Shown here one piece after another: positions 53,217-63,261 of a DNA stretch of 64,000 nucleotides; within the stretch, counting starts at the first letter, position 1, and every line of letters starts with the position of its first letter. Position numbers and translations under genes: made by a program. A model generated the notes under the pieces. That model worked only from the letters and a program-made list of their open reading frames with translations, made no database searches and was not told the origin of the DNA. This DNA comes from Prevotella sp. S7-1-8 (GTDB lineage: Bacteria > Bacteroidota > Bacteroidia > Bacteroidales > Bacteroidaceae): assembly GCF_000758925.1 (NCBI RefSeq), contig NZ_JRNC01000034.1:20369-84368 (forward strand), given 5' to 3'.

Positions 53217-55061
53217 TTACTCCACGGTCACACTTTTAGCGAGGTTTCGAGGCATATCCACATCAAGGCCCTTTTCCACCGCGATGTGATAAGCCAACAA
53301 CTGCAATGGTATGACAGAAAGCAGTGGAGCCAATGGAGCCAATGTCTGTGGCACATATATGCACTCGTCAGAGATTTTGCGAACTTGCTCATCTCCCTCC
53401 GTGACCACTGCTATAATACGTCCTCCGCGCGCTTTCACCTCCTGCATATTTGAGATGATTTTCTCGTATCCCTCATGGTGAGTGGCGATGAAAAGAACAG
53501 GCATCATATTATCAACCAAAGCTATCGGCCCGTGTTTCATCTCCGCCGCAGGGTATCCTTCGGCGTGAATGTAGCTAATTTCCTTTAGTTTAAGCGCTCC
53601 CTCCAAAGCCACCGGATAGTTCCAGCCTCTACCTAAATATAAGAAATTTGTGGCATAAGTATAGGTACGTGCCAATTGCTTGATTTCGTCATTGTGATCC
53701 AAAACGGCCTTGATTTTCTCAGGAATTTTAGATAGCTCGGTAGTCAAGGCCTTAAATTCCGTTTCCTCAAGCGTGCCCTTGGCTTTGGCCAATGCCAACG
53801 TCAGCAATGTCAAACACGTCAATTGGCCTGTAAATGCCTTGGTCGAGGCCACACCTATCTCTGGGCCTACATGTATATACACACCCGTTTGAGTGGCTCT
53901 CGCTATGCTCGAGCCAACGGCATTGACAATACCAAAGATAAAAGCTCCACTGGCTTTAGCCAGTTGGATGGCTGCCAAAGTATCGGCAGTTTCGCCACTT
54001 TGGGAAATCGCGATAACAACATCAGTAGGCAAAATGACAGGGTCACGGTATCTAAACTCTGACGCATAGTCCACCTCTACGGGTATTTTGCAAAAATGTT
54101 CGATAAGCTGTTTGGCTATTAGACCCGCGTGCCAACTTGTTCCGCAAGCGACGATGATAAATCTTGATGCCGACAACAAACGTTCGCGATTATACCGTAC
54201 AGCGCTCAAAACAACATCTTGATCAATCAATCGCCCACTCATACAGTCTTTCAGGCAGCGTGGCTGATCAAAAATTTCCTTGAGCATAAAATGAGAGTAC
54301 CCACCTTTGTCAAGCATGTCAATGTCCACGTCTATATGCTTCACATTGACGTCCACACGCTGATTTCTGAGGTCTATTATTTCCAAATCCTTGCCCGGAT
54401 GGCACAATGCTATCTGTTCGTCATCCACATACACCACTTTTTTTGTGTATTCAGCGATGGGCGTGGCGTCTGAGGCTATAAAAAACTCGCTTGAATCCTT
54501 TCCGATACCAATAACCAAGGGAGACCCTTTGCGCGCGGCGACAATCGTATCAGGATGGCGACGGTCCAAGACAACGATAGCATAAGCGCCTATACACATT
54601 CCCAACGCTTGGCGAACAGCCTCCACCAAAGTGCAACCGCTGCTCTGATAGACATACTCGATAAGCTGCACGAGCACCTCCGTGTCCGTGTCGCTTTGAA
54701 AATGGAAGCCTCTTTGCGCCAGCTGGTCGCGCAACAAGGTAAAGTTTTCTATAATGCCATTGTGCACGATTACCAAGTTGTCCGACTCGGACACATGCGG
54801 GTGCGCGTTCCTTACAGATGGCTCCCCATGAGTGGCCCACCGTGTATGCGCTATGCCAACGGTTCCACTACAGTCCTTTTCTTGAGTCGCGGCCACCAAG
54901 TCGCTCACTTTTCCTTTGGCCTTGTACACTTTCAGCTTCCCGGTGTCATCGACAAGCGCCACACCCGCCGAATCATATCCGCGATACTCCAATCGGCGAA
55001 GGCCCTTTATCAAAATGTCATACGCTGGCCGTTTGCCGATATATCCCACTATTCCACACAT
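53217..55061 (-). CDS. glmS: Glutamine-fructose-6-phosphate aminotransferase (isomerizing)
   Basis: Makes glucosamine-6-phosphate from fructose-6-phosphate and glutamine, the entry to UDP-GlcNAc, peptidoglycan and LPS. Class-II glutaminase with Cys2 exposed after Met removal (MCGIVGYIG), HTRWATHGEPS and the NGIIEN motif, then two SIS sugar-binding domains (CGTSWHAGLIAKQLIE; SQSGETADTLAAI; LGRGWNYPVALEGALKLKEI). The C-terminal LAKSVTVE is standard. 614 residues. A -7 box TAACTTTG lies at 55092-55085 on the minus strand. No glmS ribozyme, which is restricted to Firmicutes-type genomes. Confidence 0.97.
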   Translation of the reverse strand: MCGIVGYIGKRPAYDILIKGLRRLEYRGYDSAGVALVDDTGKLKVYKAKGKVSDLVAATQEKDCSGTVGIAHTRWATHGEPSVRNAHPHVSESDNLVIVHNGIIENFTLLRDQLAQRGFHFQSDTDTEVLVQLIEYVYQSSGCTLVEAVRQALGMCIGAYAIVVLDRRHPDTIVAARKGSPLVIGIGKDSSEFFIASDATPIAEYTKKVVYVDDEQIALCHPGKDLEIIDLRNQRVDVNVKHIDVDIDMLDKGGYSHFMLKEIFDQPRCLKDCMSGRLIDQDVVLSAVRYNRERLLSASRFIIVACGTSWHAGLIAKQLIEHFCKIPVEVDYASEFRYRDPVILPTDVVIAISQSGETADTLAAIQLAKASGAFIFGIVNAVGSSIARATQTGVYIHVGPEIGVASTKAFTGQLTCLTLLTLALAKAKGTLEETEFKALTTELSKIPEKIKAVLDHNDEIKQLARTYTYATNFLYLGRGWNYPVALEGALKLKEISYIHAEGYPAAEMKHGPIALVDNMMPVLFIATHHEGYEKIISNMQEVKARGGRIIAVVTEGDEQVRKISDECIYVPQTLAPLAPLLSVIPLQLLAYHIAVEKGLDVDMPRNLAKSVTVE

Positions 55062-55084
55062 GATTTCTCGTATTTTTGTTGGCG

Positions 55085-55092
55085 CAAAGTTA
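55085..55092 (-). promoter_or_regulatory. -7 box of glmS
   Basis: TAACTTTG on the minus strand, 23 bases before the start codon. No clear -33. Confidence 0.5.
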
Positions 55093-55232
55093 CGAAAAAG
55101 CTCTTTTAGTTAGCCTTTTTAAATATAAAAAAAAATAATCACAAGATCTTTTTTTTATTCGTAACACATCAAAATCGTCAAATCGCCACCTTTGAGAGCC
55201 ATGTGTCCGCACAAGAAGAGGGATGGGAAACC

Positions 55233-55442
55233 TTATCCCTCCCCCTTGTCATAGCCCATGGGCCTAAACTGCCGTTGTGTGTCACTATACACAAAGCCAT
55301 GCCGCAAGAGGTAACTCTTGATGTCTTCTGGCGTCGTGTTAAAATTGTGACACAAAGATGTCAAACTGTCAAATTCCTCGTCTCGAAGCAACATGTTGAC
55401 GCTCGACACAAGGATAGCGGGGTCTTTTGGAAGATAGTCCAT
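55233..55442 (-). CDS. DUF4250 small protein
   Basis: 69 residues. The DUF4250 pattern is complete: YLPKDPAILVSSVNMLLRDEEFDSLTSLCHNFNTTPEDIKSYLLRHGFVYSDTQRQF. It is a small all-helical protein found alone across Bacteroidales and Clostridia; function unknown. It lies between glmS and susD on the same strand, with its own start codon well spaced from both. Confidence 0.8.
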   Translation of the reverse strand: MDYLPKDPAILVSSVNMLLRDEEFDSLTSLCHNFNTTPEDIKSYLLRHGFVYSDTQRQFRPMGYDKGEG

Positions 55443-55609
55443 CGTTTATATTTTAAGTTTATAATTTAACGAGAAACAACAAGGGAATCCACCTTGCCGC
55501 ATATTCTCGCCCAGAGAAAATCTCATTTGCAAATCGCACGAGTTGCTGACGAGCGATGTACACACGTCTAAAGCATACTCGTGGATTCGTAAAGACCGCG
55601 GTGGTTTGT

Positions 55610-57037
55610 CTATTCGAAAGGCACGACAAAAGGCGTAGACTTGTTCTCGACAATTATTCGGTTCATGTTATACTTAATGGTTACCCGAAAATTTTTCTTG
55701 TCAAGCTCGAAAGCATCCATGCCTTGATCTTTCGGTATGAACGGGGGTATCTCGGCATGGACGAATGGCGCGGCCGTGGAAGTGTTTTTAGCCTCCACCT
55801 CGCTAATAGGCAACCTAATGCCCAAATCGCTCATGCGTCGCCCCTCGGCCATGAAAATTTCCTGCCTGAGCAGGTATATTAGCTCAAGGAGATCGTCATG
55901 CTTTTGACAATCGTCTATCATTTGGGGTGTCACCGACGTGCCGGAAACAGTCGGAACACTTACCACTTGCGGTTTCTTGCGGCTTAACACCAACCCATCG
56001 CGAAAACGATCGTTTGGCGACGCGGCCACTTTGTATATGGCACTGTCGGGATATTCTTTGATACCGCCGGTGGCACGCGTCTTGGCCCAGTCTTTCACGC
56101 CAGACAACACAGGGCGCGATTGCACAAGTTTGAGCAGCTCATGAAGTTTGGCCTTGCATGCGTGTTCATCGCCTTTGGCAAGCAGCGCCTCGGCCATGAT
56201 AAGGTAGTTCTCCTCAGCTTTGGCAATACAGATAGCGCTTTCGTAGATGGATGTGCGCTGCACGTATTTGGGATTGAGAAAATTCAATCGTGGCAAGGGC
56301 TGGTACATGGCCTTGCAAATATCGTCCTGCATCGTGTTTACCACGCCATTTACACCATCAAAAGCAACCTGACAAAGTAAATTTGAGCTAAATCGCAAAG
56401 CCTCCTCGCTCTCTTTCAACGCATCGTCCACGCTACCCAGCCGATAGTACGCCCGCGCCCTAAGCGTATGAACCAACGAGCGTTCGGTGTCATTGCCAAT
56501 GTATGGCTCTGTTTCTTCAAGACACTTCAGGGACAGTCGCAAAAGCTCCTTCCACGTTTTAACCTCACCACCCTCGCTCACAGGCAAGGCCATGAAATTC
56601 TCACCACCGAGCAGATAGGAGTAAGCCTTGATATAGTAGAGTTTGAAGAGATGGTTTTTGGTAACATTTTTATCACGATGGCGCACCACGTCAAGTCCAT
56701 AATCGGCCGCCGAGCGCAGCTGGGCCACGCCGCGCTCCATGCCATTCACGTCAGGGTCGTTATTTAATAGCTGCGGTCTGTCAAAGAGCTTGCTCTCTCT
56801 TGTATAATTGTTGAAATAATTGTCAGATATGATCTCGGTCTGCAAGCAGAAATTGCTCACGGTCATCGCCAACGTCCTGTCAAGGCCATTCACCCATGTA
56901 TCCATGGCGTTTCCGCCCTCAAGATAGGCTTTTTCCGTGACATTCGGATTTTCAATATCATTGGGTTCTATCAAATTGCATGAGCCCAAAAGCAACGACG
57001 CCACCGAAAGAACAATGTATGTATTGTAAAATTTCAT
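55610..57037 (-). CDS. SusD/RagB-family surface lipoprotein
   Basis: Nutrient-capture lid of a SusCD transporter. Lipobox LLGSC with Cys20, NIEDPNxxTE-like PNDIENPNVTEKAYLEG, tetratricopeptide-like helical region (SLVHTLRARAYYRLGSVDDAL; YLIMAEALLAKGDEHACKAKL), and the SusD C-terminal signature LRQEIFMAEGRRMSDLGIRLPI. 475 residues, slightly shorter than the typical 500-600, with low aromatic content in the usual binding site, so the ligand may not be a long glycan. Begins three bases after susC. Confidence 0.9.
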   Translation of the reverse strand: MKFYNTYIVLSVASLLLGSCNLIEPNDIENPNVTEKAYLEGGNAMDTWVNGLDRTLAMTVSNFCLQTEIISDNYFNNYTRESKLFDRPQLLNNDPDVNGMERGVAQLRSAADYGLDVVRHRDKNVTKNHLFKLYYIKAYSYLLGGENFMALPVSEGGEVKTWKELLRLSLKCLEETEPYIGNDTERSLVHTLRARAYYRLGSVDDALKESEEALRFSSNLLCQVAFDGVNGVVNTMQDDICKAMYQPLPRLNFLNPKYVQRTSIYESAICIAKAEENYLIMAEALLAKGDEHACKAKLHELLKLVQSRPVLSGVKDWAKTRATGGIKEYPDSAIYKVAASPNDRFRDGLVLSRKKPQVVSVPTVSGTSVTPQMIDDCQKHDDLLELIYLLRQEIFMAEGRRMSDLGIRLPISEVEAKNTSTAAPFVHAEIPPFIPKDQGMDAFELDKKNFRVTIKYNMNRIIVENKSTPFVVPFE

Positions 57038-57040
57038 GGT

Positions 57041-59872
57041 TTACATATTGAATTTAAGTGAGAAAATATATTGTTTGGGCAAAGAGAAAGTGGAATAGTT
57101 CAATCCACCCGTAGCTACGGCGCCCTGTGAATGCGCTCCCGAAATGACAGCCTCGGGGTCTACCGACGCCGCCGTGAAGCTCAACGGATTGTTGATGTTC
57201 AAGCTGACTTGTACGCTCTTAAGCGCGTGAAGCTTGCCATTGGCCCGATATAGATAGCTTAATCCAATGTTTCGCACCTTGAAAAAGTCTGCTTTTTCCA
57301 CGAAATAGTTGGTAAAATAGAGCCACGCCTTTCTCTGCGACTTGCCCATCAGCGCAGCCTCGGGGATGGCATTGTCTTTCAACCCTTTGGAGAAGCGAAA
57401 CTGTCGGTCGAAAGAATGTACGTAAGAACCCATCTGGTAGTCACCGCTCATCCACAGCTGCCAATCCTTGTAACGCAGGTCCAACGAAACGTTGCCATAG
57501 CATGTAGGTATGGTAGAGCCCAAATCTTGCATGCGCAGCACCTCCTTGAGCGTGCCATCGGCATTGAGCACCGCCTTGTTTCCGCGCAAGAAGCCCACTG
57601 GCTTGCCCTCTTCGACAGCCGTTTGGATGGTCTCCGGCCCAAACCCTCCTATGCTGAAAGGCACCGTTCCGCCATCGCTCAGCACTCGATTGCGGTTGGT
57701 GTTGATAGCGGCGCGCACCGTCGCGAGCCAATCCTTGGTACGAATGACATGAAGTCCCAAATTGATCTCTACACCCTGATTGCCAATTTCCCCGATGTTG
57801 GCCAACTGGGTGGCAGCTCGTCCAGCCGATGGCAATGTGGGTATGGTAAAGAGCGCGTCCTTGGTGCGCGAGTTATAATAAGTAAAAGCAAGCGTGGCGA
57901 AATCATGAAAAAAAGACGATTCGAAGCCCACCTCAAACGAATGTTTCTTCTCCGGACCCAAATTTGGGTTGCCGTACTGGCCAAATGTGGCAGCCTGCTT
58001 GCCAAGGAAACCCATCACGCTAATTGTTTTCTGATAAGCGAAAGGTGGAGGATAGCTTCCGGCTACACCATAGTTGCAAAACAAACGCAACGTGGAAATC
58101 ATTCCGTTTTTCACCCATGAGGACAGGAAAGACTCGTCACTCATCACATATGACAACCCCACTTTGGGATAAAACTGCCACTTCACATTCTCGCCAAAAG
58201 CCGTGTTGTAATCTACACGGGCGCCAAAATCCAAATAATATTTATTGCACAACCCAATGTTGTCTTGCATATAAAACCCATAGCTGTGGAGGTAATTGAG
58301 CCACTCGTCAGCTTGAACAGCCCCTGCCCCGGACATCACCCTGGCGCCGTCGCGCACGTTCGTACCATGATAGATGGCTTGATGGTCGCGCGTGTTGAAG
58401 TATTGAAAGCCTGCCGTGAGAATATTACTCAACCAGTCTCGACAATAATACTTATATTGCCCGTTTACATCCGCGGTAAGACCGAAATAGTTTCTGTCAA
58501 AATTGTTAATGCGACCGGCATCGGTAGTACCCACAGGTTTTACATGTGTGTGTATCAAATATTGGTTGGTCACAATCTCCTTGTTGTTATTGGCTCTGTA
58601 GTCTATGCCAAAAGTACTCTTGAGCGTGACATTCCTCCATGGCTTGTAAATCAATATATGCGATGTCTGGAAACGCTTGGTGCTCTCCTTGTAGTCTTGC
58701 ATGGCCTCCGCGTCGTGAACAAAAGAGCGCATCCGCGCATACACGTCGGCGCCAGCCGCGTCTATGTCCGCCGGATAGTTTCGCTCTTTACCATTGGCAT
58801 CCGTGTATTTAAAATTACAAGCCGCGCTACCCTCGGCAAACCACAAACCGGTATAAAAGCCCTGATTGCCATTGCGACTACGTTTGTAATCTTCAGCGAC
58901 AAAGCCAAAAGAGTTTTGGTATTCCAATTGAGACGTAATGCGCGCGTGCGACCCAAAACGCAAGTCGTACCTCTTCTGCGCGTTGTTATTGTGTATCACG
59001 ATACCGGTGTTCTCGCCCATGTTGGCGCCCAAGCTATAACCATACTTGTCGTTTCCACCGCTCAGTGACAACCGGTAACGCTGCTCAAAACCCGTTTGGT
59101 TGAGCAAGTCGGCCGTGCGCTTGAAATGATAAAACTGCGTGGTGGCCTTGTCCCAGCCCATATCCACGCCCACTGAGGCATGAAAACCATCCGCGCTTCC
59201 TTTCTTGGTGAAGATTTGTATCACGCCATTGGCCGCGTCGGAACCATAGAGCGTGGTGGCCGCTCCACCGCTTACATACTCGATGTGGTCAATGTTTTCC
59301 ATTGAGATGTCACTCAGCGCGCTCGACGACGCCATCTCTCCCATGGGCATGTCGCCGATGGTATAGGGATTGGCGCCATAGCCATGCTTGGAATAATTGA
59401 GAAAGGAACCTGTGTTTAGGTTGTCCACGCGCACACCATCTATATATATAATAGGTGTCGCATTGGAGAAAGCCGACGATAGACCGCGCGCCTTGACGAT
59501 AGACGTGCTGCCCGGTTGAGCGCCCGAAAGTGAAAGCTGCACACCGGGAATGGCATTGCGTAGCATCTCGTCCATACGACCAACAGACTGCCGCAGCAAG
59601 TCTTTGCCCGCTATTTTGGTCACATTGGAAGATAATCTGCGTTTCTCAATCGCGCCACCTTGACCTGTCACGACAACTTCGTTAAGGTCAACAGGCATGT
59701 TAAAACTCATGGTATCAGCACTCTCTACGTGTTCCTTTTTCCCTTTATACGCTTCTGGCAATTTTTTGGAGAATGCGCCATTATTGCCGTACAAAAACGT
59801 TGGGAGCAATGGTTGAAAAAACGCCAAAGTTGTTATCGTCAACAATTTGGCTTCTCTTTTTGAATAAATCAT
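57041..59872 (-). CDS. SusC/RagA-family TonB-dependent transporter lacking the N-terminal regulatory domain
   Basis: Outer-membrane importer. After a short signal region comes a TonB-box-like VDLNEVVVTGQG (about residues 62-73) and a plug with PGVQLSLSGAQPGSTSIVKARG and GGAATTLYGSDAANGVIQIFTKKG, then the 22-strand barrel ending in FSLKFNM. At 943 residues it is short for SusC: the ~80-residue CarboxypepD_reg-like domain usually found before the plug is missing, although the distance from the start to the TonB box leaves no room for a truncation by misassigned start. A perfect minus-strand promoter at 59943-59912 serves it. Paired with susD; a GH3 enzyme lies upstream with its own transcription. 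Confidence 0.92.
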   Translation of the reverse strand: MIYSKREAKLLTITTLAFFQPLLPTFLYGNNGAFSKKLPEAYKGKKEHVESADTMSFNMPVDLNEVVVTGQGGAIEKRRLSSNVTKIAGKDLLRQSVGRMDEMLRNAIPGVQLSLSGAQPGSTSIVKARGLSSAFSNATPIIYIDGVRVDNLNTGSFLNYSKHGYGANPYTIGDMPMGEMASSSALSDISMENIDHIEYVSGGAATTLYGSDAANGVIQIFTKKGSADGFHASVGVDMGWDKATTQFYHFKRTADLLNQTGFEQRYRLSLSGGNDKYGYSLGANMGENTGIVIHNNNAQKRYDLRFGSHARITSQLEYQNSFGFVAEDYKRSRNGNQGFYTGLWFAEGSAACNFKYTDANGKERNYPADIDAAGADVYARMRSFVHDAEAMQDYKESTKRFQTSHILIYKPWRNVTLKSTFGIDYRANNNKEIVTNQYLIHTHVKPVGTTDAGRINNFDRNYFGLTADVNGQYKYYCRDWLSNILTAGFQYFNTRDHQAIYHGTNVRDGARVMSGAGAVQADEWLNYLHSYGFYMQDNIGLCNKYYLDFGARVDYNTAFGENVKWQFYPKVGLSYVMSDESFLSSWVKNGMISTLRLFCNYGVAGSYPPPFAYQKTISVMGFLGKQAATFGQYGNPNLGPEKKHSFEVGFESSFFHDFATLAFTYYNSRTKDALFTIPTLPSAGRAATQLANIGEIGNQGVEINLGLHVIRTKDWLATVRAAINTNRNRVLSDGGTVPFSIGGFGPETIQTAVEEGKPVGFLRGNKAVLNADGTLKEVLRMQDLGSTIPTCYGNVSLDLRYKDWQLWMSGDYQMGSYVHSFDRQFRFSKGLKDNAIPEAALMGKSQRKAWLYFTNYFVEKADFFKVRNIGLSYLYRANGKLHALKSVQVSLNINNPLSFTAASVDPEAVISGAHSQGAVATGGLNYSTFSLPKQYIFSLKFNM

Positions 59873-60420
59873 TCTGCCTTAAACTAATATTATTTTTAAA
59901 TTAAGCACTCGCAAAGTTAAATATATCCAACGAGAACACCAAAAACGCCTTGCGATTTTCAACCGGCCACGTTCAAAAAAGGCGCGGCCTCATTGTTCGC
60001 CCACGCGAATGATTAGTTATTCTCGCCAATAACCAAGATGTATACCAACGCCCATGACTGAAAACAGACGCGTCACCGGCGCGACAAAACATATCGTGTC
60101 ATAAATAACACAAGCCCCACTCTCCACGCCATCCTCGCAAAGGCATGGCAAGCGTATGTATTCGAGCCATCCAACAAGCCATTGGGGGTTCACGATACCA
60201 TCGACACAGTATCATTTACGGCGTATACATCATGATGAGACACGCGCGCCGCACGTCTCCCATGACGCATTGGCATGACAGCGTCAAACATCCATCCAAA
60301 TATTTTATTTGATATAGCCGCGTCTAATCATCAGGTAGGCGGCAACGCCAAATGTGTCCATCTCATTAAATCCGGAGTAGGTATTGACGCGCCGTCTGTC
60401 TCAAATAAGGATGTCGCAAA
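59873..60420. other. 548-bp gene-free stretch between GH3 and susC
   Basis: Holds the susC promoter; the rest shows no gene or RNA. A weak resemblance to block 3 of the intergenic repeat at 60012-60027 lacks the other blocks and is not counted. Confidence 0.65.
59912..59943 (-). promoter_or_regulatory. susC promoter, perfect consensus
   Basis: Minus strand: TTTG (59943-59940), 20 bases, TAACTTTG (59919-59912), 40 bases before the start. It shows that susCD is a transcription unit apart from the GH3 gene. Confidence 0.8.
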
Positions 60421-63261
60421 TTATTTCTCGACTTTTATCTCGGCCACGTTCAACTTGCCTTTGCGGCAAATGAGCCGGATGTCACTGATGCCCGAGCGGT
60501 TAATTTGAAACCTTTGCATATCGCCCGAGCGTTTTCCTGTGTACATATCGACAAATTGCCCTCCACCTGAAGACAACTGGATGGTATACGTGGCGTCTGC
60601 CGAGCTGCCGGGCGCCCAATGGAACGCCAGGGCCCCTATCTTTTCGGAGGCTGGCGTCGAGATGGTCAACATGGCGTTTTCCATCGCACGCCAAAAAGTG
60701 GCCGTGTCTCCGTCAACGGCCTTTTGAGCGTCAACGCTGGCAGGCTCCGCCACCACGTCGAGCTTGAAGGCGCGCTTACCGCCAGTGGACGAAGCGCGCC
60801 GGTCCACGACAGTAAACGTATCTTCCAAACGGATATCCTCCGACGACGCGCCTACCATCACCTTGAAATCACCCGGCTCGACCACACGCTCGTTTCGCTC
60901 GTTGATGAGTTGCAGGTGCTCGGGCCTCAGAACAAAAGATACCGCGCGTGTCTGTCCTGGCTCAAGGTGCACGCGTTCAAACCCGCGAAGATTTTTCTCG
61001 TAGGTGGTAACCGAGCTGACAACGTCGCGCGTATAGAGTTGCACCACCTCGTCGCCGGCGCGCTTCCCCACGTTGGACACGTCGCAACTAACAACAATAG
61101 TATCTGTGGCGCCAATATTCTTGGCCGATAGTCGCAAATTGGAATAAGCGAAGGTGGTGTAGCTCAAGCCATGACCAAAATAGTAGAGCGCGCCGTTGGC
61201 ACGCGAGGCATTGCCCAACGGGCCCAGAGAGTTTCCGCCGTCAACCAGCGCGGCAGGCTTGGAGGGGAAATTGAAAGGTATCTGCCCCACGGTTTTGGGA
61301 AATGTCACCGTAAGTTTGCCACTGGGATTGTAGTCGCCAAAAAGCACGTCGGCCACAGCGGTTCCTCCCTGCGACCCCGGATACCACGCCTCCAATATGG
61401 CTGGGACAAACCTGTCAGCCCAATTGACGGACAGCGGCCGGCCGTTGATGAGGACGAGCACCACGGGCTTGCCCACTGCCTGCACGGCTTGCAAGAGCTG
61501 GAGCTGCCTGCCGGGCAAGTCTAATGACGAGCGAGACTTGTTCTCCCCACACGTGCGAGCGTCGCCACCGAGTACCACCACCGCCACGTCGCTCTGGCGG
61601 GCTAAAGCTACGGCCCGGTCTATCTCGCTACGCTCTTGCGCTGTCATCGGGTAATCGACCAACTCTGATTCTGGCCAATGCTCATCCACGAGCTCGCACC
61701 CCTTGGCGTAAGTCACCTCCACGTCGCGGCCCACCTTGTCGCGTATGCCCTTGAGCACTGTCGTCACGTCTACGGCCAACGGACCGTAATGGGTCAGCGC
61801 ATACGCCGCATCGTCGGCATTGGGGCCGCACACGGCTATACGCTTCACCTTGCTTTTATCCAAAGGCAGCAAGTTGTCTTGGTTTTTCAACAGCACAATA
61901 CATTCACGCGAAGCCTGCAAAGCCACCTGCTGGTTTTCTTTGCTGTTCACCTCCCTGTCGGCCGCTCGCAGGTCCATCTGGTAGGGGTGGTCAAAGATGC
62001 CAACAATGAACTTGACGCGGAGAATATCTCTCAAGCGCTCGTCAATGACGTCCATCGGTATGCGCCCCTCCTTGACCAACTCGCGCAGGGGCAGCACAAA
62101 CGAGTCGGGCGAGCGAAAAGTGCAACGCACATTAAGCCCGGCCATAACGGCTTGGTACACGGCCTCTTTCATGTCCGCGGCAGTGTGATGCTTGGAATAG
62201 AGATATTCCAACGCGTCACTATCCGACACCACATAGCCCCTGAACCCAAAACGATGGCGCAACACATCGGTCAACCAATGCCGGCTGCCCTGTATGGGCA
62301 CGCCATCGTAATCGTTATAAGAGCTCATGGCGCCCAACAATCCGGCCTCTCTCACCACCCTGCCCCATGGGTAAAGGTGTATGTTCTCAACCTCTCGGGG
62401 CGGCATCTGCGGGTCCACGCGCGCCATACCCTCGCGCGCGCCCTTGTTGTTGCTATAGGCAGCGAAATGCTTGGCCGTGGACGCCACTTGCCAATCGGTC
62501 TGCATGCCACGGGCCATCTGCACGCCAAGTTCAGCCACAAGGAAGGGGCTCTCGCCATAAACCTCCTCGTAGCGCCCCCAGCGCTGGTCACGCCCCACGT
62601 CTAATATGGGGGCGTACACATTGGTATAGCCTAACAGCCGAGCCTCTCTACCAGTGATATAGCCCACCTTGCGAACGAGTTTTCTATCCCACGTGGTTCC
62701 CAAGCCCAATTGTGTGGGAAAATTGGTGGCCTTGTAACTCTCCACGCCACGAATACCCTCGTTGGTGAAATCGACAGGTATGCCGAGACGGGTTCGCTCC
62801 ACGAAAAAGCGTTGCACCTCGTTGATGGCCCACGCATGTTTGGAAGCGGGCCACACCCACGGATTGTCAGAGGGTGGCAATCCCCATTGACGAAAACCGT
62901 TGAGGTGCTCGTCGATTGCCCCGATACCGTCTTTCCACAATTTCTGATTCCAACTTTCTTTGGGCAAATCGTCTTCCAACACGCGCTGGTAGCCATAGAG
63001 CGTCACCATCTGGCAAGTTTTCTCCTCGAGCGTCATTTGGCTGATGAGGTTGTCGATGCGGTCGTCTATATTGGCTTGGGGGTCTTCATAGACATCTTTT
63101 TTGCCGTTCTTGTTATAGTCTATCCACCCTTGACGGTAAATCTTGTTTTTGGGAAGGTTGTAGGTTTTCAACTTAGGACTATAACGATTGGGCGTTCGCG
63201 CCCAAACATTATGCCCGCACGGAGCTGTGAGCAACAGCAGAGTGATGAGCGAATGTTTCAT
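60421..63261 (-). CDS. Exported GH3 beta-glycosidase with C-terminal carbohydrate-binding-like domain
   Basis: Retaining exo-glycosidase, most often beta-glucosidase or beta-xylosidase. Signal peptide (ending near VWARTPN), (beta/alpha)8 domain with the nucleophile Asp347 in VVSDSDAL, alpha/beta sandwich (~430-660), fibronectin-III-like domain (~715-785, DEVVQLYTRDVVSSV). The last ~115 residues (KAVDGDTATFWRAME ... ISDIRLICRKGKLNVAEIKVEK) look like a discoidin/F5-8C domain as in CBM32, uncommon on a GH3 and giving 946 residues instead of about 750-800. Probably periplasmic or surface-bound, acting on oligosaccharides taken in by the neighbouring SusCD. Which sugar cannot be told. Confidence 0.92.
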   Translation of the reverse strand: MKHSLITLLLLTAPCGHNVWARTPNRYSPKLKTYNLPKNKIYRQGWIDYNKNGKKDVYEDPQANIDDRIDNLISQMTLEEKTCQMVTLYGYQRVLEDDLPKESWNQKLWKDGIGAIDEHLNGFRQWGLPPSDNPWVWPASKHAWAINEVQRFFVERTRLGIPVDFTNEGIRGVESYKATNFPTQLGLGTTWDRKLVRKVGYITGREARLLGYTNVYAPILDVGRDQRWGRYEEVYGESPFLVAELGVQMARGMQTDWQVASTAKHFAAYSNNKGAREGMARVDPQMPPREVENIHLYPWGRVVREAGLLGAMSSYNDYDGVPIQGSRHWLTDVLRHRFGFRGYVVSDSDALEYLYSKHHTAADMKEAVYQAVMAGLNVRCTFRSPDSFVLPLRELVKEGRIPMDVIDERLRDILRVKFIVGIFDHPYQMDLRAADREVNSKENQQVALQASRECIVLLKNQDNLLPLDKSKVKRIAVCGPNADDAAYALTHYGPLAVDVTTVLKGIRDKVGRDVEVTYAKGCELVDEHWPESELVDYPMTAQERSEIDRAVALARQSDVAVVVLGGDARTCGENKSRSSLDLPGRQLQLLQAVQAVGKPVVLVLINGRPLSVNWADRFVPAILEAWYPGSQGGTAVADVLFGDYNPSGKLTVTFPKTVGQIPFNFPSKPAALVDGGNSLGPLGNASRANGALYYFGHGLSYTTFAYSNLRLSAKNIGATDTIVVSCDVSNVGKRAGDEVVQLYTRDVVSSVTTYEKNLRGFERVHLEPGQTRAVSFVLRPEHLQLINERNERVVEPGDFKVMVGASSEDIRLEDTFTVVDRRASSTGGKRAFKLDVVAEPASVDAQKAVDGDTATFWRAMENAMLTISTPASEKIGALAFHWAPGSSADATYTIQLSSGGGQFVDMYTGKRSGDMQRFQINRSGISDIRLICRKGKLNVAEIKVEK

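Noticed and set aside
55062..55232. glmS ribozyme
   Set aside because: The self-cleaving core is not present, and the ribozyme is not known from Bacteroidota.
60012..60027. Fifth copy of the intergenic repeat upstream of susC
   Set aside because: Only a block-3-like ATTAGTTATTCTCGCC is seen; blocks 1 and 2 are absent at the expected distances.
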